Below, piece by piece: positions 1 through 8,912 of a stretch of 64,000 nucleotides of DNA; position 1 is the first letter of the stretch, and each line of letters starts with the position of its first letter. Both the position numbers and the translations under genes were made by a program. The stretch is from the NCBI RefSeq assembly GCF_016808335.1, contig NC_053142.1, positions 47,849,795-47,913,794 on the forward strand, read 5' to 3'. The stretch is from Panicum virgatum (Eukaryota > Streptophyta > Magnoliopsida > Poales > Poaceae). Under the pieces are notes generated by a model. It was not told where the DNA came from. It saw nothing but the letters and a program-made list of their open reading frames with translations, and made no database searches.

Positions 1-1098
1 TCGACCCAATCTAGACCTCCACTGGGTATTGGTGTTTTGGGTCAACCCAGAAACATCAGCAAGCAGTGTAGGTTGCCATAGGAATCACCGAAGTGCATCA
101 CCGAAGTGCCAACCTGCTTCTCGTTCTCCACCTTTCCCCTCCTCGTCGCCTGACCTTTCCACGCTCCTCGTCCACAATCCACATCCCCAACATACGGCAG
201 ATGTGATGCAATCGCCGTTGCTGCTGTCATGTGGGCAAAACTAGATGAGCGAGCCCCAGCCATGCAGTTCAAGCGATGGATGTTGCAAGTTGCAACTACT
301 TGAAGGCATCCAAATCCAAAAATACGAAACAATCATGGATTCAGAGTTTCAGACGGATTGAGTATAGAGAATTAGCTTTTCTATAATTAAATCAATTAGC
401 AAAATCATTGGGGGAGCACATCAACCATGGCAGTGCAGAAAACCACACCGCAGGGCGGGAAAAGCTCGCCTCCGAGCGGTGGCCTTGTGGTGCCAGTGAC
501 GGCCTCGCCAGGCAGCCCTTGGCTTGGCTTCCATGGCTGCACGCCTTAGTTCACAGATTGGAGTAGCAGAAGCGCACAGAATTAAATCATTAAACCAGGC
601 AGCTTCTTCTTCATGGCTTCCGCGAACTTGCGATCACTGGCAACCAGTCGGCGGCTACCCGCATGCCTGCACTTGCATGCGCAGCAGTGGCGCAAGCTCC
701 TTTAACCACTGCAGCATTGCCCCGCCGTTAAATCCACCGGCGTACTGACTTGGATGTAGAAGAAAACGGCGCTAGGGTCACCCTAGTAGGGTGTAGAAGG
801 AAACAGCGCCGGCGAGACGGCCAGACGGACGAGTTGACGACGCAGGTAGTAGCGTCGGGGCCGCGGCGACGTAGGATATAGGGATAGCGATTGGGTTACC
901 CAATAAACCCAGTAAACTCGACACCAATTGGAACTAAAATTAAGTGGGTTAACTTAGTGGGTATTTACACTATACTTTATAGTTTGGGTATTGGGTCATT
1001 GGGTTGACCCACTAAAACCTGCATCCTGAGATGTGGCCGTGACTTGTGAGCCCCAGTTTGCGGGTTCGGTTCGGTTTTCTCTCGGGTTGAGCAGGTGC
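1..1098. other. intergenic stretch without a recognised gene
   Basis: I see no convincing coding region. The first 60 bases and positions about 880-1015 are rich in GGGT/ACCC words (for example TTGGGTCAACCCA near 40-55 and TTGGGTTGACCCA near 1000). These resemble subterminal parts of grass hAT elements, but no matching target duplication was found. The open frames here have no protein-like character. Confidence 0.5.
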
Positions 1099-1109
1099 TA
1101 TATATATAT
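1099..1109 (+). promoter_or_regulatory. TATA box of the first small membrane-protein gene
   Basis: A TATATATATA run lies about 100 bases before the ATG at 1205. This spacing suits a TATA box followed by a 5' leader of about 70 bases. Confidence 0.6.
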
Positions 1110-1204
1110 GCGATTATGCATCCACAGCTAGTCCGCCACTCCGACCACCTTTCTCCAAGCTCAAACCAGAGCAAAAAAGCACACAAACTCGATCGAGAGC
1201 AGAA

Positions 1205-1564
1205 ATGGAGTTTCTGGCTGCCTTCATGCAGATCGTGAACATGATCTCCGAGGCCCTCCGCAACGTCGAGCGGCTCCCGGCGGCGCTCATCTCAGGCGGC
1301 GTCGTCCAAGCCGCGGCGGCGCTTGCACTCGCCATCTTCAAGGCTCCCGCAGGTATTTTTCTTCACAACGGCAAGGGGCCCTTCTACCTCTACTACGGCA
1401 TTCTCGTCGCCGTAGGGAGCTTCGGACTCGTGGAGGCAACGGTGGGCTTGTGGGTGTCCGGCGACCCGAACAACCGGCGCATCATTGGGAAGACCATCGT
1501 GTGGGTGTCCATCTTACCCCTCGTCCTTGTTGCTGGGCTTGGAGGCTTCGTGATCGTGAAATAG
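1205..1564 (+). CDS. small three-pass membrane protein, copy 1
   Basis: This single-exon frame encodes 119 residues. The N-terminal 28 residues look amphipathic and contain RNVERLP. Three hydrophobic stretches follow at about residues 29-46 (GGVVQAAAALALAIF), 60-84 and 97-118, the last ending GLGGFVIVK. No signal peptide or catalytic motif is visible. The start is supported by the TATA box at 1099-1109 and by the same length and start in the second copy at 3887-4246. The two proteins agree over most of their length, including QAAAALALA, LYYGIL and LVAGLGGFVI, so this is a tandem pair. I do not recognise the family. A small endomembrane or plasma-membrane protein is inferred only from hydrophobicity. 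Confidence 0.85.
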   Translation: MEFLAAFMQIVNMISEALRNVERLPAALISGGVVQAAAALALAIFKAPAGIFLHNGKGPFYLYYGILVAVGSFGLVEATVGLWVSGDPNNRRIIGKTIVWVSILPLVLVAGLGGFVIVK

Positions 1565-2270
1565 TGGTTAATCGCAGGCTTGCAGCCGCTGTTGTATCTT
1601 CATTTTTCCACTCTTGTCAGCGTGCAGCCTAGTTCATCTATGCAGCATTGGGTTTTAGGTGTTTGGGAATTGGGGGTTGTTATGGTGCAGTTCTTCAAGC
1701 GAGTGAAGGTTTTTCTTTTAGGAGAGAGGTTAAAGGTGTGGATCTGATGTAGGTTATCTTGTATTTGGGTCTCTGTAATCACAAATGATGCATTCATCTC
1801 TTGTGTGAGCATAAAAATGCAGCAGTTGCATTCGGTTCGACCTGCCAAGCTCTGAACCATGTAGCGAAACAGAGCAACAAGGTGATCAAGAACAACTCAA
1901 GTTAATTTCCTTTGCATACAAAAGGAAACCATATCTGTTGCAAGCCAAAGGCAAGATACAGAAGCTGCATGTTTCTGAATTGGGCGTCCCCTTAACATTG
2001 AGCGCTGAATGCTGTCTGAAACGGAAATAGAGAACAGAGTGCTCTGCTTCGATCAAAGAGCGGAACCCAGAACAGCCATAGCGCTACAGAACGATACGAA
2101 AAGAGCAATTACACTGCATTATCATGGCACCCTACTTATCTACTGATCGACATTTCACTAATGACTTTTAGCCCTGTAATAGTAATATTAAAATGAAAGT
2201 AACGACACTGTTATTGCTGCCGTTGTTGTTATGTAGTCTAGTAGGTACGCCTTCCTTCCATACACATGTA
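1565..2270. other. 3' UTR and spacer
   Basis: This holds the downstream sequence of the first membrane-protein gene, including AATAAAA-like AT-rich words, and then spacer up to the Stowaway element. No gene is seen. Confidence 0.4.
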
Positions 2271-2514
2271 CTCCCTCCGTTCCAAATTTGGAGAGTCAAA
2301 ACAATCTCAAGTTTGACAAAGGTTATAGAGAGAAATATAAAGATTTATGATATTAAATTGATGTATTATAAAAATATAACTAATAAAAAAATATAATGGT
2401 ACTTAGTTTATATAATAAATATCATTACTCTATTATATAAATTTGGTCAAATATAAAAAAAAACTTTGACTCTCCAAAGTTGTTGGAATGTCTTATAATT
2501 TGGAACGGAGGGAG
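2271..2514. mobile_element. Stowaway-type MITE
   Basis: The 244-bp element has inverted ends starting CTCCCTCCGTTCCAAATT on both strands, the classic grass Stowaway/Mariner terminus. A TA dinucleotide flanks it on each side (2269-2270 and 2515-2516). It has no coding capacity. Confidence 0.92.
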
Positions 2515-2640
2515 TAGTAAAAAATTTCATGGTCATTGGATCATTTGTTCTCGAGAAACTAAAGAGTCTGATATAGCTTGGAATTAAACTCTTGAATCTA
2601 TATCTCAGGCATGATTCAATGAGCATGAAATTTTTACTAC
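2514..2640. repeat. foldback element next to the Stowaway
   Basis: The left arm, starting GTAGTAAAAAATTTCATG at 2514, is inverted at the right end (2623-2640). Partial complementarity continues inwards, so most of the 127 bp can fold into one hairpin. The motif AAAAATTTCA recurs again at about 2650. It is probably a further MITE or a MITE remnant. Confidence 0.6.
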
Positions 2641-3757
2641 GACCACCATAAAAATTTCACTATAATTGGACCACATAAAATATAGATATGAATTAACTAC
2701 AGAAAAGTGTATATCTAAAAGTAAAAATAAAATAAAATTTTACTAAATTATATCATATCATATATTCAATATATGTATCTACTCATGTGGAGTCCAACAA
2801 AATTGAATTTCCTATTTTATGATTTTTTTATGATTTACTATGGTTTTTGTCAAAGTTTCATCCAAAATAAACATAAAAAAAAAGAGAGGAAAACCACTCA
2901 AAGAAACAAATTTAATTTGTCGCTGAATATCCACGCGAGGAAAACCGTGGCTTGGTGCGGTTTAAGTCTCGGATTAAAGATGTCCTAATCACGTCTCCGT
3001 CTGTGCTACACAAGTAATGCTAACCTTTGACCGCAGGGGTCTTTGACGTGGAAAGGATGAAGACAGTGTTCGGGTTTCGGTTAAGTCTTCGGTTTTTCGG
3101 TTGTCATACGTGCCACCATAGTACCCATATTTTTAAAAAATTATTGCATTCCCATGATCGGAACTGACGTGCCCAACAGAAGAAAAGGTAAATGGTCTAA
3201 CTCTCAGAGGAGGAAATGTAAAAAAGCTAGCAAAAGATCAAGTTCAAGGGAAAAATAGAAATAGGGCAGCTATTGCTGTGATCTTTTCTGAATATAAGAT
3301 GGACAATTTACTAGGACAGCCTTCTACAGTACAATAATTAACTCCCAGGTACTGTATATGGGAGCTCAATTATGTTTACTGTATGTCTGTATGTATGAAC
3401 TCCACAATAATCAGGCTTTTTGCTTCGGCGGCAGATGCCCCAAAGGCCCAAACTGTGCAGAAAGCAGAACTTCTGTGACGTTGAATCACGAGTATTCAGT
3501 CCTTAATTAATTGCGCAGAGAGTGGGAAATTATTACCCAGTTAGCGAAGAAAGGAACGAACAGCAGCTTAATGAAGTGTGAGGGCACATGCTCCCTGAAA
3601 ATGACAACAACAATGCTGTCGCTCTCACGGCAAGGACCAGGGCGGCAAACCGAGATGCTTGGTTTTTCAGTTCGGTTCGGTTCGATTCCTCGGTTTAGGC
3701 TTCAAAAAGACATGTCAAGTCAAGCAGCCATATCTTCTGCCGCGTGGCCGCGTTCAC
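2641..3757. other. upstream region of copy 2, duplicated at 8.1-8.57 kb
   Basis: This AT-rich spacer holds the promoter region of the second membrane-protein gene. The part from about 2955 to 3540 resembles 8100-8570 in the same orientation. Shared stretches include the words around TCTCGGATTAAA, GACGTG.CCAACA.AAGAAAAG and GAGCTCA.TTATGTTTA. No gene is seen. Confidence 0.6.
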
Positions 3758-3765
3758 TATATATT
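3758..3765 (+). promoter_or_regulatory. TATA box of the second small membrane-protein gene
   Basis: TATATATT lies about 130 bases before the ATG at 3887. This matches the arrangement seen for copy 1. Confidence 0.55.
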
Positions 3766-3886
3766 CAAGCATGGTATTCATCTCCAAATGCAGTACCAAG
3801 CTCCCGACCACCACCACCACCACTGTCCAAGCTCAGGACAAGATCCAACCACTTCTTCCACACACACACCAGTAGCGATCTCAGAG

Positions 3887-4246
3887 ATGGAATTCACGGC
3901 TGTGCTAATCAAGATTGTGGGCTTGATCTCGGAGGCCTGCCGCACCGTGGAGAAGCTGCCGGTGGCGCTGATCACGAGCGGCATCGTTCAAGCTGCAGCG
4001 GCGCTCGCGCTCGCCGTCTTCAAGTCACCGTCAGGTATTTTCGTTGGTCATGGAAAGGCGCCCTTGTACCTGTACTACGGCATCCTCATCGCCGTCATAA
4101 TCTTTGGATTCGTGGAGGCTTCTGCCGGCTTCTACGTGTCAGGCGACGTGACTCGGCGGCGCGCCGTCGGGATGACGATCCTTTGGATCTCCATTTTGCC
4201 CATTGTGCTTGTGGCTGGGCTTGGAGGCTTTGTCATCTTGAAATAG
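3887..4246 (+). CDS. small three-pass membrane protein, copy 2
   Basis: This single-exon frame encodes 119 residues and is a tandem paralogue of 1205-1564. The open frame extends upstream to 3659, but the ATG at 3887 gives exactly the length of copy 1 and the matching start MEF. Hydrophobic stretches lie at about residues 29-46, 60-84 and 97-118, and the protein ends GLGGFVILK. Replacements relative to copy 1 are mostly conservative and cluster in the first 25 residues and the loop at about 86-96 (SGDVTRRRAVG). The family is not recognised. The two genes have their own TATA boxes and are probably transcribed separately. Confidence 0.85.
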   Translation: MEFTAVLIKIVGLISEACRTVEKLPVALITSGIVQAAAALALAVFKSPSGIFVGHGKAPLYLYYGILIAVIIFGFVEASAGFYVSGDVTRRRAVGMTILWISILPIVLVAGLGGFVILK

Positions 4247-4871
4247 TAGCTAGTTGCAGTCTTGCAGACCCTGTCGTATTTCACGTACTCTTGTTGCTGT
4301 ATAAAAATTCAGGTTCTTGTGTGAGCGTCAGGTTTGATGCGCTTCCATTGTTACCCTGGTCTGTGTGTGAGGTTTAGGCTATTATGTCGTATGCAGCGGC
4401 TCATGCTGTAACGAAATTACGAAAAGAAAAGTTCTGGGTTGTCATGCGGCTACGATTTGTCATCTGAGTGTTTCCATCTCTGTTTACTATCGATTATCGA
4501 ATTTTTTTTGTTATCCTCTCTCTCTCTCTCTGAGAAAGCAGTGCAAAAGCAGAGCACCACGGTACCTTTTTAAGAAAAAAAACATCTCTTATGAAAAACT
4601 ATAATAACTTAGGTAAAACTTGATCGCTTTGCATATGCGAGGAAATAGGCACAAAATCAAGATAACTCACCAAACCACTCAGAGAAATATAACTACACAA
4701 CTAGAGAAAACGCACAAAGTCTCAACGTAGTAGCAGACACACATCTGTCAGCTCAAGTTCATAAAGCAGAGCAAGCTAGTTGCTTACAAATGCAACAAAT
4801 ATTTTCACTATTTTATACCCCATATTAGCCTCCAAATAAAACCGGTAGATTATTCCACAATGTAATCTGTC
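4247..4871. other. 3' UTR and spacer
   Basis: The stretch holds the 3' end of copy 2, a short CT microsatellite near 4517-4531, and AT-rich spacer up to the outer hAT element. No gene is seen. Confidence 0.4.
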
Positions 4872-5207
4872 TAAGGCTGGACGAAAAATTAGTGGCTCGC
4901 TAGCTCGCTCGGCTCGGCTTGTTGAGAAATATTACTGAGCCAAACTAAGTAAGTATTTAGCTCGGTTTCTTAACGAGCCAGCTCGAGCTGGTCCGCGAGC
5001 CAAAATGAGCCGAAGGCTAAAGCGCATCTTCCAAATCTAAATAGGATTCGGTCCATCTAAATCTCAGCCCAATTCACCCGTTAGGCTCAAACCATAGCTA
5101 TCTTGATTTGTACTACTTTCCCAGCCCCTTTCTTTCCCTCTCGGACTCCCTCGTCTCCTGAACACAACCGCACAGGTGCACGGTAGCACACGGCCACCCA
5201 CTCTCCC

Positions 5208-6289
5208 TAGGGCCGGCTCTAGGAGTGGGCAGCCGGTGCGACCGCCGGGGGCCCACGAACCTAGGGGGGTCAAGATCATATATGTATTAAATATGTATTA
5301 ATACTATCGGTAGGTATAATAAGCTTTTAATTGAAAGTCTATTAGACCAAATCAGCCGTCCAGGTCCAGCCCATGACCATGAGGCCATACGTGAGGGTGA
5401 AGCTCCGAGGCTGTAGGGTTTCGACGTTTCGTTTTCTGCCACCGGCCACCACAAGTGACGAGTCGCGAGAGTTGCCCCTGCCCTGCGTGGGTGCGAGCCT
5501 GCGACGAGCTGCGACCCTGCCCTGCAGCTCTGTTGGAGAGTGGAGAACGGAGAGGACTAGAGGAGACGACACTCTGGGATCGCCACGCGCTCAAGGATCG
5601 CTGCGTTCTGATTCGCTCCACACTTTGGCAACAGACAAGGCAGCAACGCGATCACAGTAAGCAACACACCAACACCTATGATCGATCAGTACTCCCAATA
5701 TTTTCTTTATTTCTTCAACACTCAACGGTTATAGGTATATAAATTTCTAATTCAATGTATTTATTTGTTTATATTAGACGTTGCCTAAGAAGCATTTGTC
5801 AGGTGCTTAACTGAAAGAAATTTCTCCAAATTGGAACTGTTGATAAATTGTTTAAGATCACTATGTTACAAGAAAGATTGAATGGTTTGGCTATATATAG
5901 CATTGAGAAGGATATTTTGGATGACATTAATCTTGATACAGTTCTTGAAGATTTTGCATAAAGAAATGCTCGAAGACGGTTTTTTACAAAGAGCTGGAGT
6001 ATTATATTATTATTTGAGGTAACCATAATAGTTATTGTTAGTTTTTTACACTATTGTTATGTTTTATGAGCTATACATATATTGCATAGTAATTTTATTA
6101 TTCGTACTTTATAATATAATTGTAACACTAAAAATTAGTTCAACATGCTCTTATCTTGTTGGGGAATATATCAGGTGTAAATCAACCTCTCCGTGCAAAC
6201 TTTATAATTTGCACAAAGAAATTAGTTTGTATCTGATATATTTCTATCTTGTTGCTAATCCAGTAGCCCTTAAAATTATAGACGGCCTT
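5208..6289 (+). mobile_element. hAT relic with a transposase remnant
   Basis: The left end TAGGGCCGGCTCTAGG resembles termini of the zinc-finger (TTF/MYM-type) hAT group. The right end, read inverted, is AAGGCCGTCTATAA. The flanking 8-mers are ACTCTCCC (5200-5207) and GCTCTCCC (6290-6297), agreeing at seven of eight. The interior holds the transposase tail described separately. The border calls are less certain than the transposase remnant. Confidence 0.45.
5815..5985 (+). pseudogene. hAT transposase C-terminal remnant
   Basis: Two adjacent reading frames together show the conserved C-terminal dimerisation region of hAT transposases. The motif ERNFSKLELL is followed, after a one-base frame change near 5863, by LQERLNGLAIYSIEKDI and later LEDFA. 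A TAA stop at about 5960 interrupts the arginine-rich end (RNARRRFF). The family normally has several hundred residues upstream, which are absent. The fragment cannot encode an active enzyme. Confidence 0.75.
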
Positions 6290-6338
6290 GCTCTCCCCAC
6301 TCTCCTCCACATTCCCAACCACTGCACGGCACGTGCCG

Positions 6339-6415
6339 CCTGGCTGGGTGCCTCCAGACCCGACCTCCCCTGCTGTCGCCTCTGGCTCTCCCTGCCAGCC
6401 GGCCACCCAGCCAGG
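6339..6415. repeat. 12-bp perfect inverted repeat
   Basis: CCTGGCTGGGTG at 6339-6350 is exactly inverted at 6404-6415, with a GC-rich loop of about 53 bases. Its function is unknown. It may be part of the outer hAT element. Confidence 0.5.
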
Positions 6416-6709
6416 TGGTAGCGCCGTGAGCGTATCTCGTGCCATCAGCACGCCGCGCATCACGCCTGTCATCGCGGCCCCGCACGCCACACCTTGACCT
6501 CGACCTCGACGGCCCACGCTTACGCCTGCTAATGGGTCGGGCGGAAACGGGTTTTTTTGGGGCAGGTTCTGATACGGGATGTGTGTGGATGGGTGGAAAC
6601 GGATTCTATATGTCAAAGGGTTGGGACGGGTTGGGATTAGGGATAAAATGGGTTGGGGTGGGTCAGGAGAAAGAAGACCTACAGAGGCACACGCTACTAC
6701 ACCCACTCC

Positions 6710-7125
6710 ATCCCGCCGGTGTCCCGTACCGCCCAGACGAACGGGTGCCCGAGGCCGAGCTCCACGGCCTGCTTCGCGTCTGCCCGCGAGATGCTCCCGA
6801 AGCTGACGTACACGACGGAGCCTCGCGGCTTGCCGTCAAGCCACCGGCGGCACTCGCCGGGGTCGATGGCGGACGCCCGCAGCCCTCTCGCTGCCAGCGT
6901 CGTGCGGCTCTGGTGGTAGGTCGACACCTGCCCGACGGTCCAGACCTTCATCCTCCGGGCCGCGGCGTAGTTGAGTGGGAACTCGGCGAGCCGGACCGCC
7001 AGGCGGAATCGACGGTCGGGCGCACCAGCGCGGCCGTGGACGGGGGCCCGACGATGGTGCAGCCCGTGCCGTGGGTGGCGAGCAGCAGTGCGGTGTTGAC
7101 GGCCCTCCCGGCAGCCAAGAACTCG
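6710..7125 (-). pseudogene. captured UDP-glycosyltransferase fragment
   Basis: On the minus strand the frames show an N-terminal family-1 UGT stretch (NTALLLATHGTGCTIVG, STAALVRPTVDSA). After a frame change this runs into RLAEFPLNYAAARRMKVWTV and then WLDGKPRGSVVYVSFGS, followed by a partial HPFVWAVRD. These match the acceptor-side N-terminus and the linker and first strand of the donor-binding domain. About 150 residues between them are missing, and the C-terminal PSPG box is absent. The fragment looks spliced together from two parts of one gene and is not a functional enzyme. Confidence 0.75.
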
Positions 7126-7248
7126 GCGAAGCAGAGGGAGCCCGCGGCGTCGCTCGAGCGGCGGCTGGGCCTCGGCGGGATGGGCCGCCGCGGCCTCCTC
7201 GCCCCTGCCGATGCCGACACCGGCCTGCCCGCGCCGCCGATGCCGGGG

Positions 7249-7509
7249 CTCATGCGCTTGCGCTGCGCCGTGCAGCACTACGAGTGGGGCCGCGGCGGCG
7301 TCGGCTCCCTCGTCGCGCGCCTCGCCGCCGGGGACGCCGCCGACGAGGACAGCCCGTGCGCCGAGCTGTGGATGGGCACGCACCCGTCCGCGCCGTCCTC
7401 GCTCGCGCCCGACGTGTCGCTGCGGGACTGGATCGCGCACAACCCCGCCGCGCTCGGCCGCGCCGTCGCCGCGCGCTGGGGCGGCGACCTCCCGTTCCTC
7501 TTCAAGGTC
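7249..7509 (+). pseudogene. captured mannose-6-phosphate isomerase first-exon fragment
   Basis: The plus-strand frame reads MRLRCAVQHYEWG, later CAELWMGTHPSAPSS and GGDLPFLFKV. These are the N-terminal signatures of type I phosphomannose isomerase. The similarity stops at about 7509, where a plant PMI first exon could end with FLFKV before GT. None of the zinc ligands encoded downstream are present. It lies inside the Pack-hAT element and is a captured piece, not a gene. Confidence 0.75.
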
Positions 7510-7589
7510 TGTCGCGCCGCCCCGACGATCGGGGGCGCCGGCACCGGCGCGGGCAGGGGCCGCACGCGGTTCGTCTTCGCGAGCGCGGG

Positions 7590-7700
7590 CTGCCATGCTG
7601 GCGGCGGCGGCATGGACGAGGCCGCCATCGCCGCGCTGCCGCGGAGGGAGGTGGCCGCGGGGGACCCGCCCACAGACTGCGCTGTCTGCACAGAGGATAG
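7590..7700 (+). pseudogene. captured RING-type (ATL-like) ligase fragment
   Basis: After the PMI fragment the same strand reads MDEAAIAALPRREVAAGD followed by DCAVCTED. This resembles the GLD-like segment and the first two cysteines of an ATL-type RING-H2 domain. The element's terminal sequence begins before the remaining zinc ligands. The piece is short, so the assignment rests on few residues. Confidence 0.55.
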
Positions 7701-7991
7701 AGGAGACCCGGGTTAAACCCATTTGAGATGGGGCGGGTTCGATCGGGTGGGGAGACTAATTGAATGGGTGAGGTTGGGTTGGGGCAATCACCTATTTACA
7801 TTTGGGTGGGGTTGGGTTTGGAGCGGGTTACAAACCATTAGCAGACATACCCACGCTCCCCCCCCCCCCCCGTCTGGTGGCTGAAATGTTTTCGAGCTAG
7901 CTCATGAGCTAAACAAGCCAACTAGCCGAGCCGAGCCGAGCCTGACTTTTTATCTTGAGCTGAGCCAAGCCAAGCTCGATATCTAGCCTTA

Positions 7992-8912
7992 AACCCGTCC
8001 AGGTTTCTTGTCCTATACCTAATCATGGACCATCAGGCCCGATAAACCCAATCTTGGTGAACCGATCGTGAATTGTACACCTTCTTGGTGAACCGGTTTC
8101 GGTCTCGGATTAAACATGTCTTAATTGTTAATCAGTTGTCGTCTGTCGGTATGTGATTACTTAACTAAAGCACGCATCTCCTCCCTCTGTCTGACTCCTG
8201 AGGTTACTGACTGGAGATGGCTACCGGAACCGTGCGGCTTTCTGTTTAAGTCCTGGATTTATCGGTCATTATACGCATACAGGTACCCTTTATATTTGGA
8301 AGAGCAATTAAATTCCATGAATGAAAACGACGTGTCCAACAAAAGAAAAGCTAAAAGGTCCATCTCGATGCTTCAGTGAGGAAACGTAGGATTACAGTAG
8401 TGCAATTAATTGTACAAAACAGCTACTAGTAGGCTATAAAAATTTCAAAAGTAATTAGTGCAGAGTGCTAGCTTAGGGGAGCTCAGTTATGTTTAACTGT
8501 AACTCTAATCTTAGCTGACTGATTACAGTAGAATCAGATGTACCGCCCTTAACTGCGCAGAAAGGGTGAACTTCTTCTCTTTCTTTGGAAAACAGAAGGT
8601 GAACTTCGGCAACAGGGAATTTCGGGAGCTCGGCCAGCGTCCAACGACCAGTACTTCCATAGTTCCATCCTACTGTACAGCCACTTTTTTCCACGACTTT
8701 TCTTTTTTTTTAAGAAATATTCCACGACTTTTCTCGCAGCTGGGTCCTGTGCATTCACACCAGCACTTTCCCCCTCGCTTCCCATTGCAATTCCCATGGC
8801 TGCGCGACCCTAGCCAAGTGCATTATTATTGCTCCTCCCTCCCCTCGACACCTCCTCCCCTGTTTCAACTTCGCTTCGCTTTAGCTCAAGCCCTGTTTCC
8901 GCCGCCGAAGCG
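7992..8912. other. spacer and NLR upstream region
   Basis: The part from about 8100 to 8570 is a diverged copy of 2955-3540, the upstream region of the second membrane-protein gene. Here it is followed by the NLR instead. The last 150 bases, with CT-rich tracts, are the likely leader of the NLR transcript. No separate gene is seen. Confidence 0.5.

Larger units (their letters stand above)
6521..7849. mobile_element. Pack-hAT element carrying host gene fragments
   Basis: The 1329-bp element starts TACGCCTGCTAATGG, and its other end, read on the opposite strand, is TATGTCTGCTAATGG (13 of 15 positions agree). An exact 8-bp direct repeat CCCACGCT flanks it (6513-6520 and 7850-7857), as expected of hAT transposition. 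Just inside both ends lie GGGT-rich subterminal tracts. The interior is very GC-rich, has no transposase, and contains pieces of at least three unrelated host genes: UDP-glycosyltransferase (-), phosphomannose isomerase (+) and RING finger (+). It is a non-autonomous element of the Pack-TIR kind. Confidence 0.8.
4872..7991. mobile_element. outer hAT-type element (old, with nested insertions)
   Basis: The ends TAAGGCTGGA (4872) and, on the other strand, TAAGGCTAGA (from 7991) form short inverted repeats. They are followed inwards by repeated GCTCG/CGAGC words (GGCTCGGCTTG, GAGCCGAGCC), as is usual for subterminal repeats of this superfamily. The flanking 8-mers AATCTGTC (4864-4871) and AACCCGTC (7992-7999) agree at six of eight positions, which would fit an old 8-bp target duplication. 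Two further elements lie inside it (5208-6289 and 6521-7849). Confidence 0.5.

Noticed and set aside
1..1020. A hAT element spanning the left edge
   Set aside because: TAGACCTCCACTGGGT near position 12 and an inverted TGCAGGTTTTAGTGGGT near 1020 look alike, but only nine of 16 positions agree and no 8-bp target repeat was found.
3511..4377. A 288-codon plus-strand frame overlapping the second membrane-protein gene
   Set aside because: It reads the membrane-protein gene in the wrong frame and has no recognisable domain.
6697..7722. A 341-codon minus-strand frame and a 425-codon plus-strand frame (6439-7716)
   Set aside because: Both run through captured fragments and frame changes inside the Pack-hAT element. 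High GC content keeps several frames open, and no complete domain is encoded.
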